Shown piece after piece: positions 28,905-40,653 of a DNA stretch of 64,000 nt. The notes under the pieces are model-generated. The model saw only the letters and a list, made by a program, of their open reading frames with translations. It searched no databases and was not told the DNA's origin. Made by a program: the position numbers and the translations under genes. Position 1 is the stretch's first letter. Every line of letters begins with the position of its first letter. Source of the stretch: Aplidium turbinatum (Eukaryota; Chordata; Ascidiacea; Aplousobranchia; Polyclinidae); assembly GCA_918807975.1 (NCBI GenBank), contig OU964934.1, forward strand, positions 17,732,001 through 17,796,000. Direction: 5' to 3'.

Positions 28905-29226
28905 GAGCGGCAGAATGTCGCCGCGGATAAGGCGCTCTCTTTCAAATCATGTAGGCTAATGCTGATTTAAACTCCCGTCTTAAATTGGTTGGTTGTTGAA
29001 AAGCACCTCTCGGGGTGTGCGCTTGTGCAACGCATTTCAGTACTGCTTTCCATTCAGCGGCACTTAGTGGATGGATAATTTCCTGGCAACAACACTTCAA
29101 CAATCGAAAATTTCACTCTATCAATCTCGGTAGTGGTAACCTGCGCTGTGTCAGACTGTCAGTGGTTCAAAGCCTCTACAAGTATGTGAAACTGCTAGGA
29201 ATAACCTATTAAAGGCTTTGTCAGTT
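28905..29226 (+). repeat. SINE copy with a different tRNA-like head
   Basis: The body from 29007 (ctctcggggtgtgcgcttg) to 29226 matches the family. The 28905-28990 part (agaatgtcgccgcggataag, then gatttaaactcccgtct) resembles a different tRNA head, Leu/Ser-like, so this copy may be chimeric. Confidence 0.6.
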
Positions 29227-29434
29227 GGAGAATATAGATTCAAAAACCTCCTATCTTAGTTAGACCTCTGATCTGACTCATTATCTCAATGTATTGCGAC
29301 AATGGGACGATGTGTTAACAGCAGCTTTGTTGTTGGACTCAAAGTTAATTGTCACTCAGTATAACTTTCAATGTTGTTTTAATGCAGGACCATATTAATT
29401 GGTTTGAATCTGTATTCTTAGACTGACAAAGCCT

Positions 29435-29703
29435 CAGATAGGCTACTCCAAGCCATTTCGCATACTTGCAGAGGTTTTGAACAGTGACTCAAGTCCGGTT
29501 ACCGAGAATGACAAAGTGAAGTTAAATGGTTGTTGTCTTTGAATTATTCCATACACCAATAGCCTACACTACGTGCCGCTGCATGGAGAGCAGTCTTGAA
29601 ATGTGTTGCTCAAGCGCACATCCCGAGAGCCGAACCTGCGCTGCTAGATTTTGAGGTTTCTTCGTGAACAAAGTCAGGAGCTTAGCCACTGAGCTAATAG
29701 ACG
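29435..29703 (-). repeat. tRNA-derived SINE, minus strand
   Basis: Minus-strand copy: tagctcagtggctaagctcc (A box), gcgcaggttcggctctcggg (B box), then gatgtgcgcttgagcaacac and the body. It is inverted relative to the copies at 28431 and 28905, so transcripts across the region could fold back. Confidence 0.7.
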
Positions 29704-29705
29704 GA

Positions 29706-30537
29706 TAGATCTTTCTTTTTGATACAGCTTTAATTTCAACCTCAACAAACAAACTTGTCCGAAACTCATGGTTTTGTAACCGGAACTACTGGCTTCAATT
29801 GGGCACATCACAATCTTGCAATTCTTCCACTGGTAGGCTACACCGCTATCGGAAGGCTAGGTTTAATCATATTTTTTGTAGAAACAATTATAGATCCACT
29901 AAAGAAAACATTACTAAACCTGTAAAATATACTAGACCAGTAAAAATCTCCTTTTCCGGAGCTTTTGCATTTACAAATGAAGAACTCAGTCTTTCTATCT
30001 TATCTGGAGCATGCGACTGGGCTACCTGAAATGAAAAACTTGCTTGGAATATAATGGATATGTTTCATTTCCAAAATGTTAAATTACAAAGTCGAAGATT
30101 CCAAAGAAACCATTGAAATGTATTATACAGTATCAGAAAAATTTCAAGTGGATTAAGTCAAATGAATCATTCTGAACTGAGCGAAACAACATTTGAATTT
30201 AATGAATGAATTAATAGCATGGTTTACTTTTGGATGACTACCAGATATTGCAAGAACAAACGCTTGCAGCCATTAACCCTATCAATAGGCTACTGTTTGC
30301 ATGAAAATATTTTGCATACAGATTGCTCGGCACAACGATTGTAATGTTTGAATGAAAAGGCAAGGGAATGTGTATTTAAAATAGAAAATAAAAATTTAAA
30401 TATTTCAATATTTTCAATTTTGTCTTGGGAATGTAAATTGTAGGAAGCACAACTTCTACCATAGAATCTAATTCACGTTCATGGCTAGAAGAAGGCAGTT
30501 GAGGTGATTAATTTAGTTTTGTCGAGGTCTTTGAAGA
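29706..30537. other. No feature recognised
   Basis: AT-rich. A 76-codon plus frame at 29799-30029 has no recognisable motif. It could be 3' flank of the small minus-strand gene ending at 30538. Confidence 0.4.
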
Positions 30538-30789
30538 TTAAGGTTTTCCTGGGGATAAACCATCGAGCAAGGATACACGAATAACCCTAGATCCGCTTGT
30601 ATAGTCAGTGTATTCAATATCGTCTTTACCAAGCCGGGCCGTTATTTGCGCGGCGACGTCGACAATTTCACGCAAAACTCCGTTTCTACGCGAACGCAAA
30701 CCGCTTCCTCCCCTCCCATTTAAGTTTTTTTGCTGAGAAACTAAGTGCTTGTACTGTTTCTCTAATTCTGTCAAGGTCTTTCGTGACAT
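30538..30789 (-). CDS. Small uncharacterised protein, 83 aa
   Basis: I do not recognise this protein. The reasons to call it a gene: the frame is open for 83 codons and richer in CpG than the surrounding DNA; the start has A at -3 (aaaATGt); and a textbook acceptor (cttatcttgttttatag, ending at 30868 on this strand) lies 78 bases upstream, the same arrangement as at CTNNBL1, TFB1M and the insulin-like gene. The product starts MSRKTLTELEKQYKHLVSQQ, a likely short amphipathic or coiled-coil helix. A basic RGGSGLRSRRNG linker follows, then a second helix (LREIVDVAAQITARLG) and a possible strand (SGSRVIRVSLLDG). No signal peptide or membrane segment. It could also be one exon of a larger gene, although an in-frame stop ends it. 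Confidence 0.5.
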   Translation of the reverse strand: MSRKTLTELEKQYKHLVSQQKNLNGRGGSGLRSRRNGVLREIVDVAAQITARLGKDDIEYTDYTSGSRVIRVSLLDGLSPGKP

Positions 30790-30867
30790 TTTCGTTCTGA
30801 TATTGGTGGCAGTACTTGCAAGGCGAGCGATGGTGGTAGAAGGAGATGTTGTCAGCCGATTCCTGAT

Positions 30868-30885
30868 CTATAAAACAAGATAAGC
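30868..30885 (-). promoter_or_regulatory. Splice acceptor before the 83-aa gene
   Basis: Minus strand: cttatcttgttttatag, a strong pyrimidine tract and AG, 78 bases before the start codon. 5'-UTR intron or trans-splice site. Confidence 0.5.
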
Positions 30886-33520
30886 TCATATGTTTATAAA
30901 TCGTCTGCTGCTGGTGATATAGCGTGACCATTTTTCTCGATGTTCACTTTTTTCAGCAAACTTTCAGTCTACTTGTATTTAAAAGCCCAAGGTGTGGTTC
31001 ACCCAAGTCATCTCAACTATTTTTTTACTTGTTTTTTAATTTTTTTTGATACAAGTAAACTAGGCTATAATGCTTAAAGTTTCCTGAAAAATTAAACATC
31101 TAAAAATGTGGTCACGTTTGTATTGTGTTCATAAATTGTCTTCCATGAAAGAGATAACTTCCATATTTAGAGAAGGATGTATTGAAATTTATGACACTGC
31201 TAATGTCTGACACCAATTTTTATTGAGCATATTTTTTCAAAATAAGCATTTTGTTTCAAATGACTAATTTGTTGTTTGCTACTTTATGTGTACTACTTCA
31301 TTTTGGTTTTCTTTCATTTTCGTATTTTTCTTTCGTAAAAAGAAAGCCAGTTTTTGGTTTGAGTTTTAGAAACAAAACTCCAACAAACATACGATATTGC
31401 GTTTTTTATTTAATTCAAAAAGTGAGGACTATACCAGGAAGTTTTAGAAAGAAACTAAAGCTGTTGACAAATTAGGCTGCAACAGTTTTGTACATTGGAA
31501 TGATTAAAATGAAAATCAAAAGAAGACAAAATATAAATTACGATTACGCGAATAAAGCACTCATTTTGTTTGTCCTTACATGTCTACTACCCAATTCTTT
31601 ATAATCTTTTTCTTAAATTTTGTACCAGTATATTGTTGGAAATCGTGGCAGAACACCAGTGTAAGATTTAGGCTTGCAGCTTTTGATTTTAATTTTATGT
31701 AACCATCTATTTAAATCTTTCTTTAATAAATCTTTCATAATAATCTTTAATATGTTAAACTTGATAACGTTGCTCGGCTTCGCATGCCTATGTTTCAACA
31801 AGACAAACTCTCTACCGAAGCTGTATCATCTATTTAAAATAAAAATTTTATGCGTGTTGATAATATCGGAGTTTGCTTTATTTGTTCGTTTTGCGTATTT
31901 TTCAAAATTTCTTTTTTACATGTGGCTAGCTGAAGATGCTATTAGGCTACTATAGCGACATCGATTCTTAATAAATTACACTAAGAGGTTAGATTGTTGT
32001 GCAAATGCCAGCATTTGATGAATGCAAAATAGCAGTACCTTTTTAAACAAGTTTTTCAAACAATTATTCAAACAATCACATTTCGGTAATTGTCATATTT
32101 TGTTATTGTTATGATCTGAACTATTTGCTATTGAATTGATTGTTGGAATTTTCACCTTTACACGCTTTTCAAAAAAAAATGTTTACACTGAGAAAACTTT
32201 TTAGGAAACTCAGTCGGAAATTTAACCCCAGCAGCTAATTATTAATCATTATGGTTTGTTTTTTTATGATGTTTTATTCTTTAATTTCTGTGAGACGGAG
32301 CCAATGGTATGTTTCCCCGTGTAGTCTATACCAAAGTACGGTACATCTAACAGCATTAAAAAGATTAGAGTTTTTCATAGAATTTGATAATAGGATTATG
32401 ATTTAATTACAAGTTCAAAAGTAATAATTTTCTGCTTTAGAGGTCAAACCTAAGGTATATGTCTGACTGGACCTGCGCAGACAATTAAAAGATTCTTTGT
32501 TTAATTCAAATTGGATTATGGTGAGCCGATTTTTATCAAAAATAACAATTTAATGTTGTTGCTTTAAAAATGTTGCTTTTTTTCTTTTTATTGTGACAAG
32601 TGCAACTGATTGCAACTGCAAAATTTAATTATTATTTGTATTTCTTGTAAATTGTTACTTTGTTTTCAAACCGATGTTAAAAATTCATGGCTATGTACGT
32701 ACATAATGAATGCTTTCACGATAGTTCCCGAGTGGGTATCCCACTGTATTTGTAACTCCTGTCTACTGTGAATTATATTTTTTGCCCAAACCCTGTGCGC
32801 TACTGATGAATTGTATCTTCTCATCGAATAATTGACTTTGTGCTATGGTCATCGTAATTTTTTTTCTATTTTTTTTGTTTTTAGTCGATTTTTTTTTGCA
32901 TTTTTTTGGCAAAATTTTATGGCTGCAATAAAATATGACTGATTTTAGCAAGCAAATAAGTTTAAAGTTGATAAAATAAAAATAAAATAAAACCTGTTCG
33001 TCTAAATTGATATCCATACATCGAGAGTTATAAAAGTACAGCAAGAAACAATCAAAAAGATATACCCTCAATGGTTTTGAAGATGGGTCGAAATGAGGGG
33101 GAAATGGGGGTCCGTTATGGTTTTCATGACGACAGACAAACCCCTTCCTTAATCTTGATCTCGAGGATTTCGTGTGTGAAGATGCACAATACCTGAAGAA
33201 CATGTTTTGAGAAGTTGAAAACTTGTACTAAACCATCGCAAAGAGACGAAGTGAATTTGCTTATAATGATTTTGAAAAAGTGTCATTGGTAAATTTTTAT
33301 ATAGCAAAACTTGCAATCTGGCAACGTTACACAACGAACGATGTAAAAATGGCAACGTGTTGGCTGGCGTTGTTTGATCATCAGAAAGTGGTTTACAAAA
33401 TGAATTAGTCTGAATGTAGAGCTGACTGAAGCTCTAACACAGTCCTTTAAGCTATTTTACTGTGAAACATACTTTTCTGCAACATATTATTGCGCTTTTC
33501 ACGACTACTTTGAAACGCAT
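30886..33520. other. No gene recognised
   Basis: AT-rich sequence with long A/T runs; open frames here are low-complexity. Near 31740-31830 lies one copy of a dispersed repeat (shared caacaagacaaactctctac) whose partner is at about 54955-55045. Confidence 0.4.
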
Positions 33521-34481
33521 TCAATAGCACTGCAGATAAAGATAGTTCAGTTTTCGAAGTATTTGCTGAACCTAAGTTTAGTGTATACACTTTGGACTCT
33601 TTAGTTTTGATTAGATTAACTTTACAGAAAATATTTGTATACGTTTCATTCAGCTAGAGTACAAGACGATAAAAACAGACCTTTCGAGCTGATTGAAGGT
33701 GCATCCTTCTTCACAACATAACCTTGTGATTGAAATAGGATCCCCACGTCTAGTTCGGGGGTGACCTGCGCAATGTTTAAAGTATTGTCAGAGATAGTCT
33801 GTCTGCACCATCATGATTTATAAACAGTAAAATCCGTAATTTTTCTTTATTGTAAAAACGACGGATTTTGCTGTCTGGGCTGGTTGGAATGAGCCAGCCA
33901 TTCATTTAACTCATATTCCAGTTCAGAAAACTATTTAGTTTTGCTTGTTTTATTTATGGCATAGAAAATCTTTAAGTCAACTAAATTCAGCCAAAGCCAT
34001 GTTGTGATTGTTTGTTTCATTTTTTTATTGAGAATGGTGTGAAAAAATTGTATTAAAAAACAAAAGTGTCGCAGACATAATCAACTATGATAAGATTTCA
34101 TGTTTCCTGCTTTGTACTCGCTTTGCATAAAGCTTTGTAATATTGTAATAGACAATATGCTCAGTCTAAGTCGTGACTTTTTATTGATCTACCATATTGT
34201 ATCAATTGTATAAGACTATAAGTGAAGTTAACGAAAAAAAATCTTCGCGCTTCAAGACATATTACATACAGTATACTTCATTATTCTGGATTCTTACCTT
34301 GTTCCTTTGTTGGGTTATAAATTCCTCTTGTGCCACATATATACCTTAAGGCATCGATAATATGGGATCCGCATATATGCTCTGGCTGATCTGCATTAGT
34401 TGTCGTTATCAAAAATGTCAAACAAAATAAAAATATAAATAAAATAGATAAACAGTTTTTGGTGCGGCTGAAAGTTTTCAT
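33521..34481 (-). CDS. Insulin/IGF-like peptide precursor (3 coding exons)
   Basis: Exons on the minus strand: 34481-34298, 33765-33677, 33529-33521; 93 aa. Residues 1-30 are a signal peptide (SILFIFLFCLTFLI core, cut after TTTNA). B domain: HICGSHIIDALRYICGTRG, cysteines 37 and 49 with the family's 11-residue gap. A short connector ends in RTRR (65-68), a furin-type site. A domain: RLCCEEGCTFNQLERSCY, cysteines 78, 79, 83, 92, exactly the CC-x3-C-x8-C pattern, with QLE as in insulin. The first intron is phase 1 within the connector, the conserved insulin position. The second intron is phase 0, just before the last Cys; its donor (TCTgttttt) is weak but its acceptor (tctgcag) is good. No D/E extension as in IGF. 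Product: a secreted hormone or growth factor with three disulphides. The B-chain exon is certain; the last nine bases are inferred from the perfect pattern they complete. Confidence 0.88.
33826..33882. mobile_element. Tiny MITE in intron 1 of the insulin-like gene
   Basis: acagtaaaatccgtaat and its near reverse complement acgacggattttgctgt form an inverted pair in 57 bp. A longer relative is at 35092-35194. Confidence 0.5.
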
Positions 34482-34560
34482 CGCGGTCTTTTCGATACAT
34501 TTCGTTCTTGATATGATTTCACAGTTTTGATTTTGCGATCTGTCTTGAATATCGTTTCGA

Positions 34561-34576
34561 CTGAAAGAAAAAATCT
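34561..34576 (-). promoter_or_regulatory. Splice acceptor before the insulin-like start
   Basis: Minus strand attttttctttcag ends at 34561, 79 bases upstream of the ATG. The same frame stays open further upstream, but the signal peptide begins at the Met at 34481. 5'-UTR intron or spliced-leader acceptor. Confidence 0.6.
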
Positions 34577-35091
34577 TTGTATTTTTCCACCTTGCACATA
34601 AATATGGAATTTCAGTTGCTTCAATCATTATGGCTTTTGTCAGATGCCTTTCACAAATATTTAGATTTTGCAAAGTAATTCCATGTATCATCTGTAATAA
34701 TAAAAAAATTAGTAATACTCGTTGTCCATTGCAATAATAAGCTTTCGTTTCCGTTATAGACGTTTGCAAGGTTAGCGACATTAGATAATGAAATTCTAAG
34801 AAGTTTTGACAAGACGTTTGCATGTGCTTTTGCCAGACTGCATAACTTGTACATAGCTGGTGTGGTGGAAGCCATCTTGTAATTAACTTCCATCGACTTG
34901 CGCTTTCAATTTATACTCATGACTTGCAAAAGATGTGAAAAAGGTTGGACAGAAAATACGTGTTGGTAGAAAGACACAGAAAACGAGTTTAAAGCTTATC
35001 TACATTTTCAAAACTTAAAAGCATTGTTATCTGTTGAGAGAGAAGTTATGCTTTGCAGCATTCCTTCGCAGGATGACCTGATGTTAATTAC

Positions 35092-35194
35092 CCAGACGGT
35101 AAAATCTGTCATTTGTGCATTGAGTAAACGTCTGCAGACGTTGTAAAATGCAACAATCAATGTAAAAATGACGGATTTTGGTGTCTGAGATACA
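35092..35194. mobile_element. MITE related to the intronic one
   Basis: ccagacggtaaaatctgtca and aatgacggattttggtgtct form inverted ends around about 100 bp. Same family as 33826-33882; upstream of the insulin-like gene. Confidence 0.55.
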
Positions 35195-35846
35195 CAAACT
35201 TTATATGTTTTTTTTGTAAATTGTTATTATTTTTATACAAATAAGCCTACAAATATGTAATTTTTGTTTTCAGAAAAGTAATCAAATTTTCCATTTATGC
35301 ATCTGCGGAACATCCATTTTAATAACATGCAAATGATTCGTATTCTTTCAATGTTAAAAAATGTGATCAAAACTTGAGCGAAAAAGTTTTTGTTTTGTGG
35401 CTAGGTTTTAATTTTGTGAGATTGAGATTATTACATACGTTAATCTGAAATAGATTACAAAACTTGGCAAAGAATGACATTTCCTCCGTATCTGTCACCA
35501 ATTTGAAAGTTAAGGTGTTCACGGCAGGATTATTGTAAGACTTGTTTCTTGTTTTCACGAAATATTTTAATTTAGAACTTGTTTTTAAATTTGTTTTTTC
35601 GTGAATCTTTGTTTTTGCAACCAATGTAGTCATTCAGTTTGCTTGTTCCGTGTGAGTTGTACCAAAATAAACAACAGACTGGATAAGCAGACTACTGTGT
35701 CTAAAACTTTGCATCAGAAAATAACATTGTCAGAAAAAAGCCTAGGTAAGCGATCAACATGATTTTTTTAGACCAAATCTTCAAGTAACTTTCCATCAGG
35801 GATTTATTGCGGGGTGATCAATTTGGCAGTGATATCCTACAACTGG

Positions 35847-36361
35847 AGATAAAAGTGTTGCCAGATTCTTTTAAACTTTAAAATATTTTTTTGGCATTTT
35901 TAGAGCAATGGTCAGAAAAGCTTCTCCGTTTAAAACTAACTTAAAGTTTAAAGTTGCATAAGATTGAGTTAAAGCAATTTGTAGATGTGTTACTTTGAAA
36001 TAAGAACGTGAATTTACGTGCAAATCTTAAATTGAAAAGTTTAAAATATAGTTTGTAGACATTTAGGAGCAAAAAAAACATACACTTGAGAAACTTAACA
36101 TACACCTCAGGAATATGAAGTTTCATGTTTTAGTTGTTGAAGCTGGTAATTATTTTTCAGGTAATATGTTACCTGAATATGTTTTTCAGGTAATATATGC
36201 AACAATTATGATAGTTTGATAATTAAATGATAAAATTGCTTTAGATTAGTTTCAAAATATTTGTTTACGTCAAGTTCTTGACAACTACTACTTTAAAAAT
36301 GCCAAAATGATATTTTTACAAAAAATTTAAAAAATGTCTGGCAACACTTTTATCTCCATTT
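35847..36361. mobile_element. TIR element, superfamily unknown
   Basis: Inverted ends ggagataaaagtgttgccag and ctggcaacacttttatctcc, about 515 bp apart, with further pairing of aaatttttt-type sequence inside. No clear target duplication was found. A tttttcaggtaatat phrase is repeated near 36155 and 36182. It abuts the 3' end of the LINE. Confidence 0.6.
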
Positions 36362-37140
36362 TTCAGATATGGCAGCCGAGTTGGCGATCCCCCGCTTCTA
36401 TGAATCTCTGCTTTCCACCCCAATGGACTTCTTCTTGCTTATGAGGCAGCAATTCAGGCAACATCTCCCAATTGTTGCAACCAGAGTAATGTCTTCATAT
36501 CAAGGTCTATGAGATCCACATGTTCTGCAGGTCGAAACACTGGACAGTGATTAATGATGTGCTGTGCTGTTTGACAGTCACCACAAACACAGGCTGGTGA
36601 GTCACACAATCCCCAGGTAAACATATTGTGCTTGAAGCGACCAACACCAGTACGGAGGCGATTCAGAATCACCCATTCTTTTCTTGGCAGGTCTGAGCCA
36701 GGTTGTACCGTAGTGTCTGGTGTGACTTGGAACTGGTTGGGCCGTGAGATGGTTTCTCAGCGGTCTCTCCATGACTTCATCAGGTCAAAGTGACCTTCAT
36801 GAAGCGCTACAACGTGTCGAGAAAAAGGGTGCCTGGAAGGCAGGCGTTGACGTGTGAGCTGTTGTGCGTCAAGGACTACATTGTGGAGGAGATGGCGATC
36901 ATTGACCTCTGCCTTTAATGCGAGCCGTAGTTTTGGTGGGGCGATGCCTGAAAGCACTGGTAGTAAGTCTGTCGGAGTTGGACGCAGGCATCCAGTGATT
37001 ATGCGCATGGTGTCGTTAAGGGCGATATCTACTTTTCCTGCGTGTGTGCTGCGGCACCAAACTGGAGAAGCATATTCGGCAGCACTGTACACAAGCGCTA
37101 GGGCACTAGTGCGCAGTGTTAGGGTTTTGGATCCCCAAGT

Positions 37141-38448
37141 CATAGCCGTACGAGACCAAACCATTTTGGGGGGGCAGAACGTAAATTTGCCCAAATCTGC
37201 ACGCTTTTATAGACATTGCCCAAATATAATGTATGCGGTGCATGGTAACAGTGAAAAACTAACATAACAAGAACACCAGCTAGCGAGAATTTCTTACCCA
37301 AGTAATCAAGATAGAACAACTGAATTCATCCTTGAATATACCTTGCTTGTGCATTGCTCGATGCTTCTGCACTTTGGCATGGTAGGTAGGAGTAACATTT
37401 AGGAGTAGCCCTATTATATACTTCAGCACTAACATTTTAAATGTTGGTGAAATTAACATGACACAGTTGCATATACAAACTAAATATTTGTTTTTTATTT
37501 TGGGGCGCAACTGCATCATTTTAATTTGGGTAGTTTTATAAAAGCAACCAAACAAAGCTAAGCAACACCACAACATTAACATTACCGTGCATTTAACAGG
37601 TACAGTATAACATTTTTTCGTTAAATGTTGTGGTGTTGCTTAGCTATGTCCGTTTATGGTTGAAAAAGTACTGTAACCTCTCCACCCGAATTGTTTTATA
37701 AAAGTATTTACCAGATTTATATAAATTCATATTTTGTAGCTTCCCAAATCAAGATGATGCATTTATGGATATTAGGCCTATGAAAAAAATTAAAGACTTT
37801 GTAAATTTTGATGCCGAGGCAACTGCATCATGCCAATTTGGGCAGTTTTATAAATAGACTATGATCAGATAATTTCATATTTTTTGTTGCCCAAATCTAA
37901 ACGATAAAGTTATGTAAATGGGAAAAATTAATGAATTTGTTCATTTTGGGGAAACTGCCTCACGTTAATTTGGGCAGTTGCATAAACAGACTAATCAGAT
38001 AATGTCATGTTTTCAGCTGCCCAAATCAACACGATGCATTTGTGAAAATTAATAAAATTAGCTATAAGCTATAGCAAATTTTGTGTTTTGATTTGGGCAG
38101 ATTCACAAAAGTATTAGAGACATATTTTGATGGCTGCCCAAATTGGCATGATGCAGTTGGTTAAATGCATTTTGTACTACAGTTTGATCACCATACAATA
38201 CATCAATATGGGTGCGCCAAATGAAAATTTTGCGGCATATTTCTTGTGCAAATAAGAGGCTGTAGCCTACGTACTTAGTTTGATAGGTAAAAGATATTAA
38301 TTTGTAGTTTTTCTTTATTCATGCAATTTTAAAGCTTTTCATATAGCAATTTTTTCCCTAATAATTGCAAAATTTTGCCCGAATTCGCGACGTTTTGAAA
38401 CAACAGGGGGGGCAGCTGCCCCCCTGCCCCCTGGCTCGTACGGCTATG
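37141..38448. mobile_element. hAT MITE inside the LINE
   Basis: Ends catagccgtacgag and ctcgtacggctatg, with a perfect 8-bp duplication ccccaagt (37133-37140, 38449-38456). It splits the LINE between its VGSTWG and KTL..SALALVY codons. Runs of G/C follow the ends on the inside. The interior is a repeat array. Confidence 0.9.
37640..38165 (+). repeat. ~125-bp tandem array of TTGGGCAG...GCCCAAAT units
   Basis: aatttgggcagtttyataaa and tgcccaaatcaacacgatgc alternate: forward words near 37832, 37975, 38090, opposite words near 37742, 37891, 38019, 38137. Each unit can form a hairpin. Single words also occur at 37189, 37217 and 37504. Confidence 0.7.
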
Positions 38449-40653
38449 CCCCAAGTCGACCCAACTAGACAGCTGAGAAGGTTGTTTCTTGCTGATGCTT
38501 TTGCACGAACTGAGTCACAGTGTTTTTTATACGTGAGTTGCCGATCCAAGGTCACTCCCATATATGTAGGGCAGAGGTCATGTCGGATAAGGGTTCCATC
38601 TAGGGGGACTCGTAACTGGCGGCCAGCTTCCTTGTTGTTGAGGTGGAAAGGTGTGATAGTGGTTTTAGCTGTGCTGAGTTTTAGTCTCCAGTCCTTTAGG
38701 TATTGTGAGATCAGCTTCACATCCTCGGTGAGGACATCCTCCTCTACCTTGGTCCAATTTTTGTTTGTATACAGTAGGGCTAAATCGTCTGCATAGCTGT
38801 ACTGTGCGGACTTTGTCTGGGGAATGTCGCTAATATAAATATTGAATAACATGAATGCTAATCAAGATACTTGTGGGACTCCATTTCGTAGACGACGGAG
38901 GCGGCTGGATTGTCCGTCGCTAGTTTTCAACACAAATGAGCGGTTTGCTATGATGTTAGCGAGAAAGCGAACAAGTTGTTTGTCAGGAATTTTTGTAGTA
39001 GTTTAAGCACCAGGCCTTGGTGGCACACTGTGTCATAAGCAGCCGTTAAGTCTACTAATATGACACCGGCTTTATTTCCCCTCTCGAAACTATCCTCTAT
39101 GTCATTAGTCAATTTAGTTGTTTGATCGGTTGTACAACGCCCATGGCGGAAGCCAGCTTGTTCTGCGGAAGTTGCGGATCAATGACTGGTTCAAGGCGTG
39201 TCATAATAAGCTGCTCAAGAATCTTGTAGGGGACACAGAGGAGGGAAATAGGACGATAGCTCTTGGGGTCGTCCAACGGTTTTTTCGGTTTGGGTAGGGC
39301 AATCACGCTGGCCTTCCGCCATATCTTAGGAGTTGTGTTGCGGTTGAGACAGATTGAATAAAAGTCTTTAAGCCAGGAAAGACATGTAGGGCCGCTGTGT
39401 TTTAGAAACTCTAGTTGTATGTGATCGGGTCCTTGAGCTTTGCCACATTTCAGTTGTTGGATCGCCATTTGCAGCTCTTGGGTAGAAAAAGGAGCTGACA
39501 AAACGCCATCAACACTCGGGGCACTCCAAGGTCTGCTACACTCCTGTTTTACTTTAAGTTCGTGTTTCTTGTTAGCACCAGGGAATTTTCCATTAGCTAG
39601 AAGTTGATGGGCAATGCTGTTGGCTGATACAGGGCAAAGTTTAAATGGTTTTGAACTGCGGCCAGTGAGACGGTTGAACGTCTTCCATGCCTTCCTGCTG
39701 GAGTGAGTAAAATCGATTGATTGGACTGTATCCTGCCAACGCTTTAATCGCTTTTTGTCAAAACAGTTCATCAGGTCAGAGGCACTGACTGCAGCATCTT
39801 CATTTGAGTCAGCGCTCAAAAAGGCATTGTAATGTAAGTCACATTCCTTGTCCCAAGTGGGAATGAATTTGTGACGAACGTCACGAGGGACTGTCTTCTT
39901 ATAGCTACCCGAGAGAAGATATTGCAAAGGGCTCGGTAGCATACGTTGATGTCGGCAGAGGCGGGTTGAGGAAGTTTCTTTATCTCTTTATCAACCTGTT
40001 GTGTAAACTTTTCCCAGTTTGCTTTTTGAAAGTTCCACCTTTTAACTGTTGGATTAGTAGGGATAGGTGCAATGGGGTTTGCTGGGGTAATCAGTGATGG
40101 CCGGTGTTGTGATTTTGGAAATGGGTCGAGTATCATTCGCTGTGGTATTGGGCCAGTTAGATTGACAAAGGCCAGATCAGGGTTAGTTGTAGTGCACCAC
40201 CTTCCGAAGCGGAAGCTGTTAGGCTGTTTGGGATCAAACAGTAGCTGGACACCGCAGGTTGATGCCCAGGATTCTAAAGCTAATCCGTCTTGGTTTGAGT
40301 GTTGATAGGCCCAGGTGGTAATATGACAATTAAAAACTCCAGCATATATGCATGGCACCAGAAACATGGGAATAGAGGTTTGCTGAAGTTTAGCGAGAGG
40401 TGGTTTGTACAGATTAATTACAGTTGTACCATTGATTTCCGTTGCTGACCATTCCAATGCAGAACCAGGATGGGAGGAGGACACTGGTTTCCATTTTATA
40501 GAATCTTTTACAAAAGTGGCAATACCGTGGATGTTGCTATAAGTTTGTGCAGCCAATGTGTATTCGTGAATTTTCAGAACCAGCACTGTTGGTGGCGTGT
40601 GTCTCCTGTAGAAGAATAGCCGTTACTTGGTTGGCCTTCACTATTTGTTTTCC

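Noticed and set aside
32763-33203. 146-codon minus frame
   Set aside because: Dominated by lysine/phenylalanine low complexity from A/T runs; no motif.
33437-33484. Cys-rich minus-strand codons (ICCRKVC) resembling an insulin A chain
   Set aside because: A stop falls before the last required cysteine, and the true A-chain exon with full spacing lies at 33765-33677.
34281-34823. 180-codon minus frame as a complete protein
   Set aside because: Its upstream part contains a splice acceptor at 34561 and looks non-coding; the real product starts at 34481 and leaves the frame at the donor at 34298.
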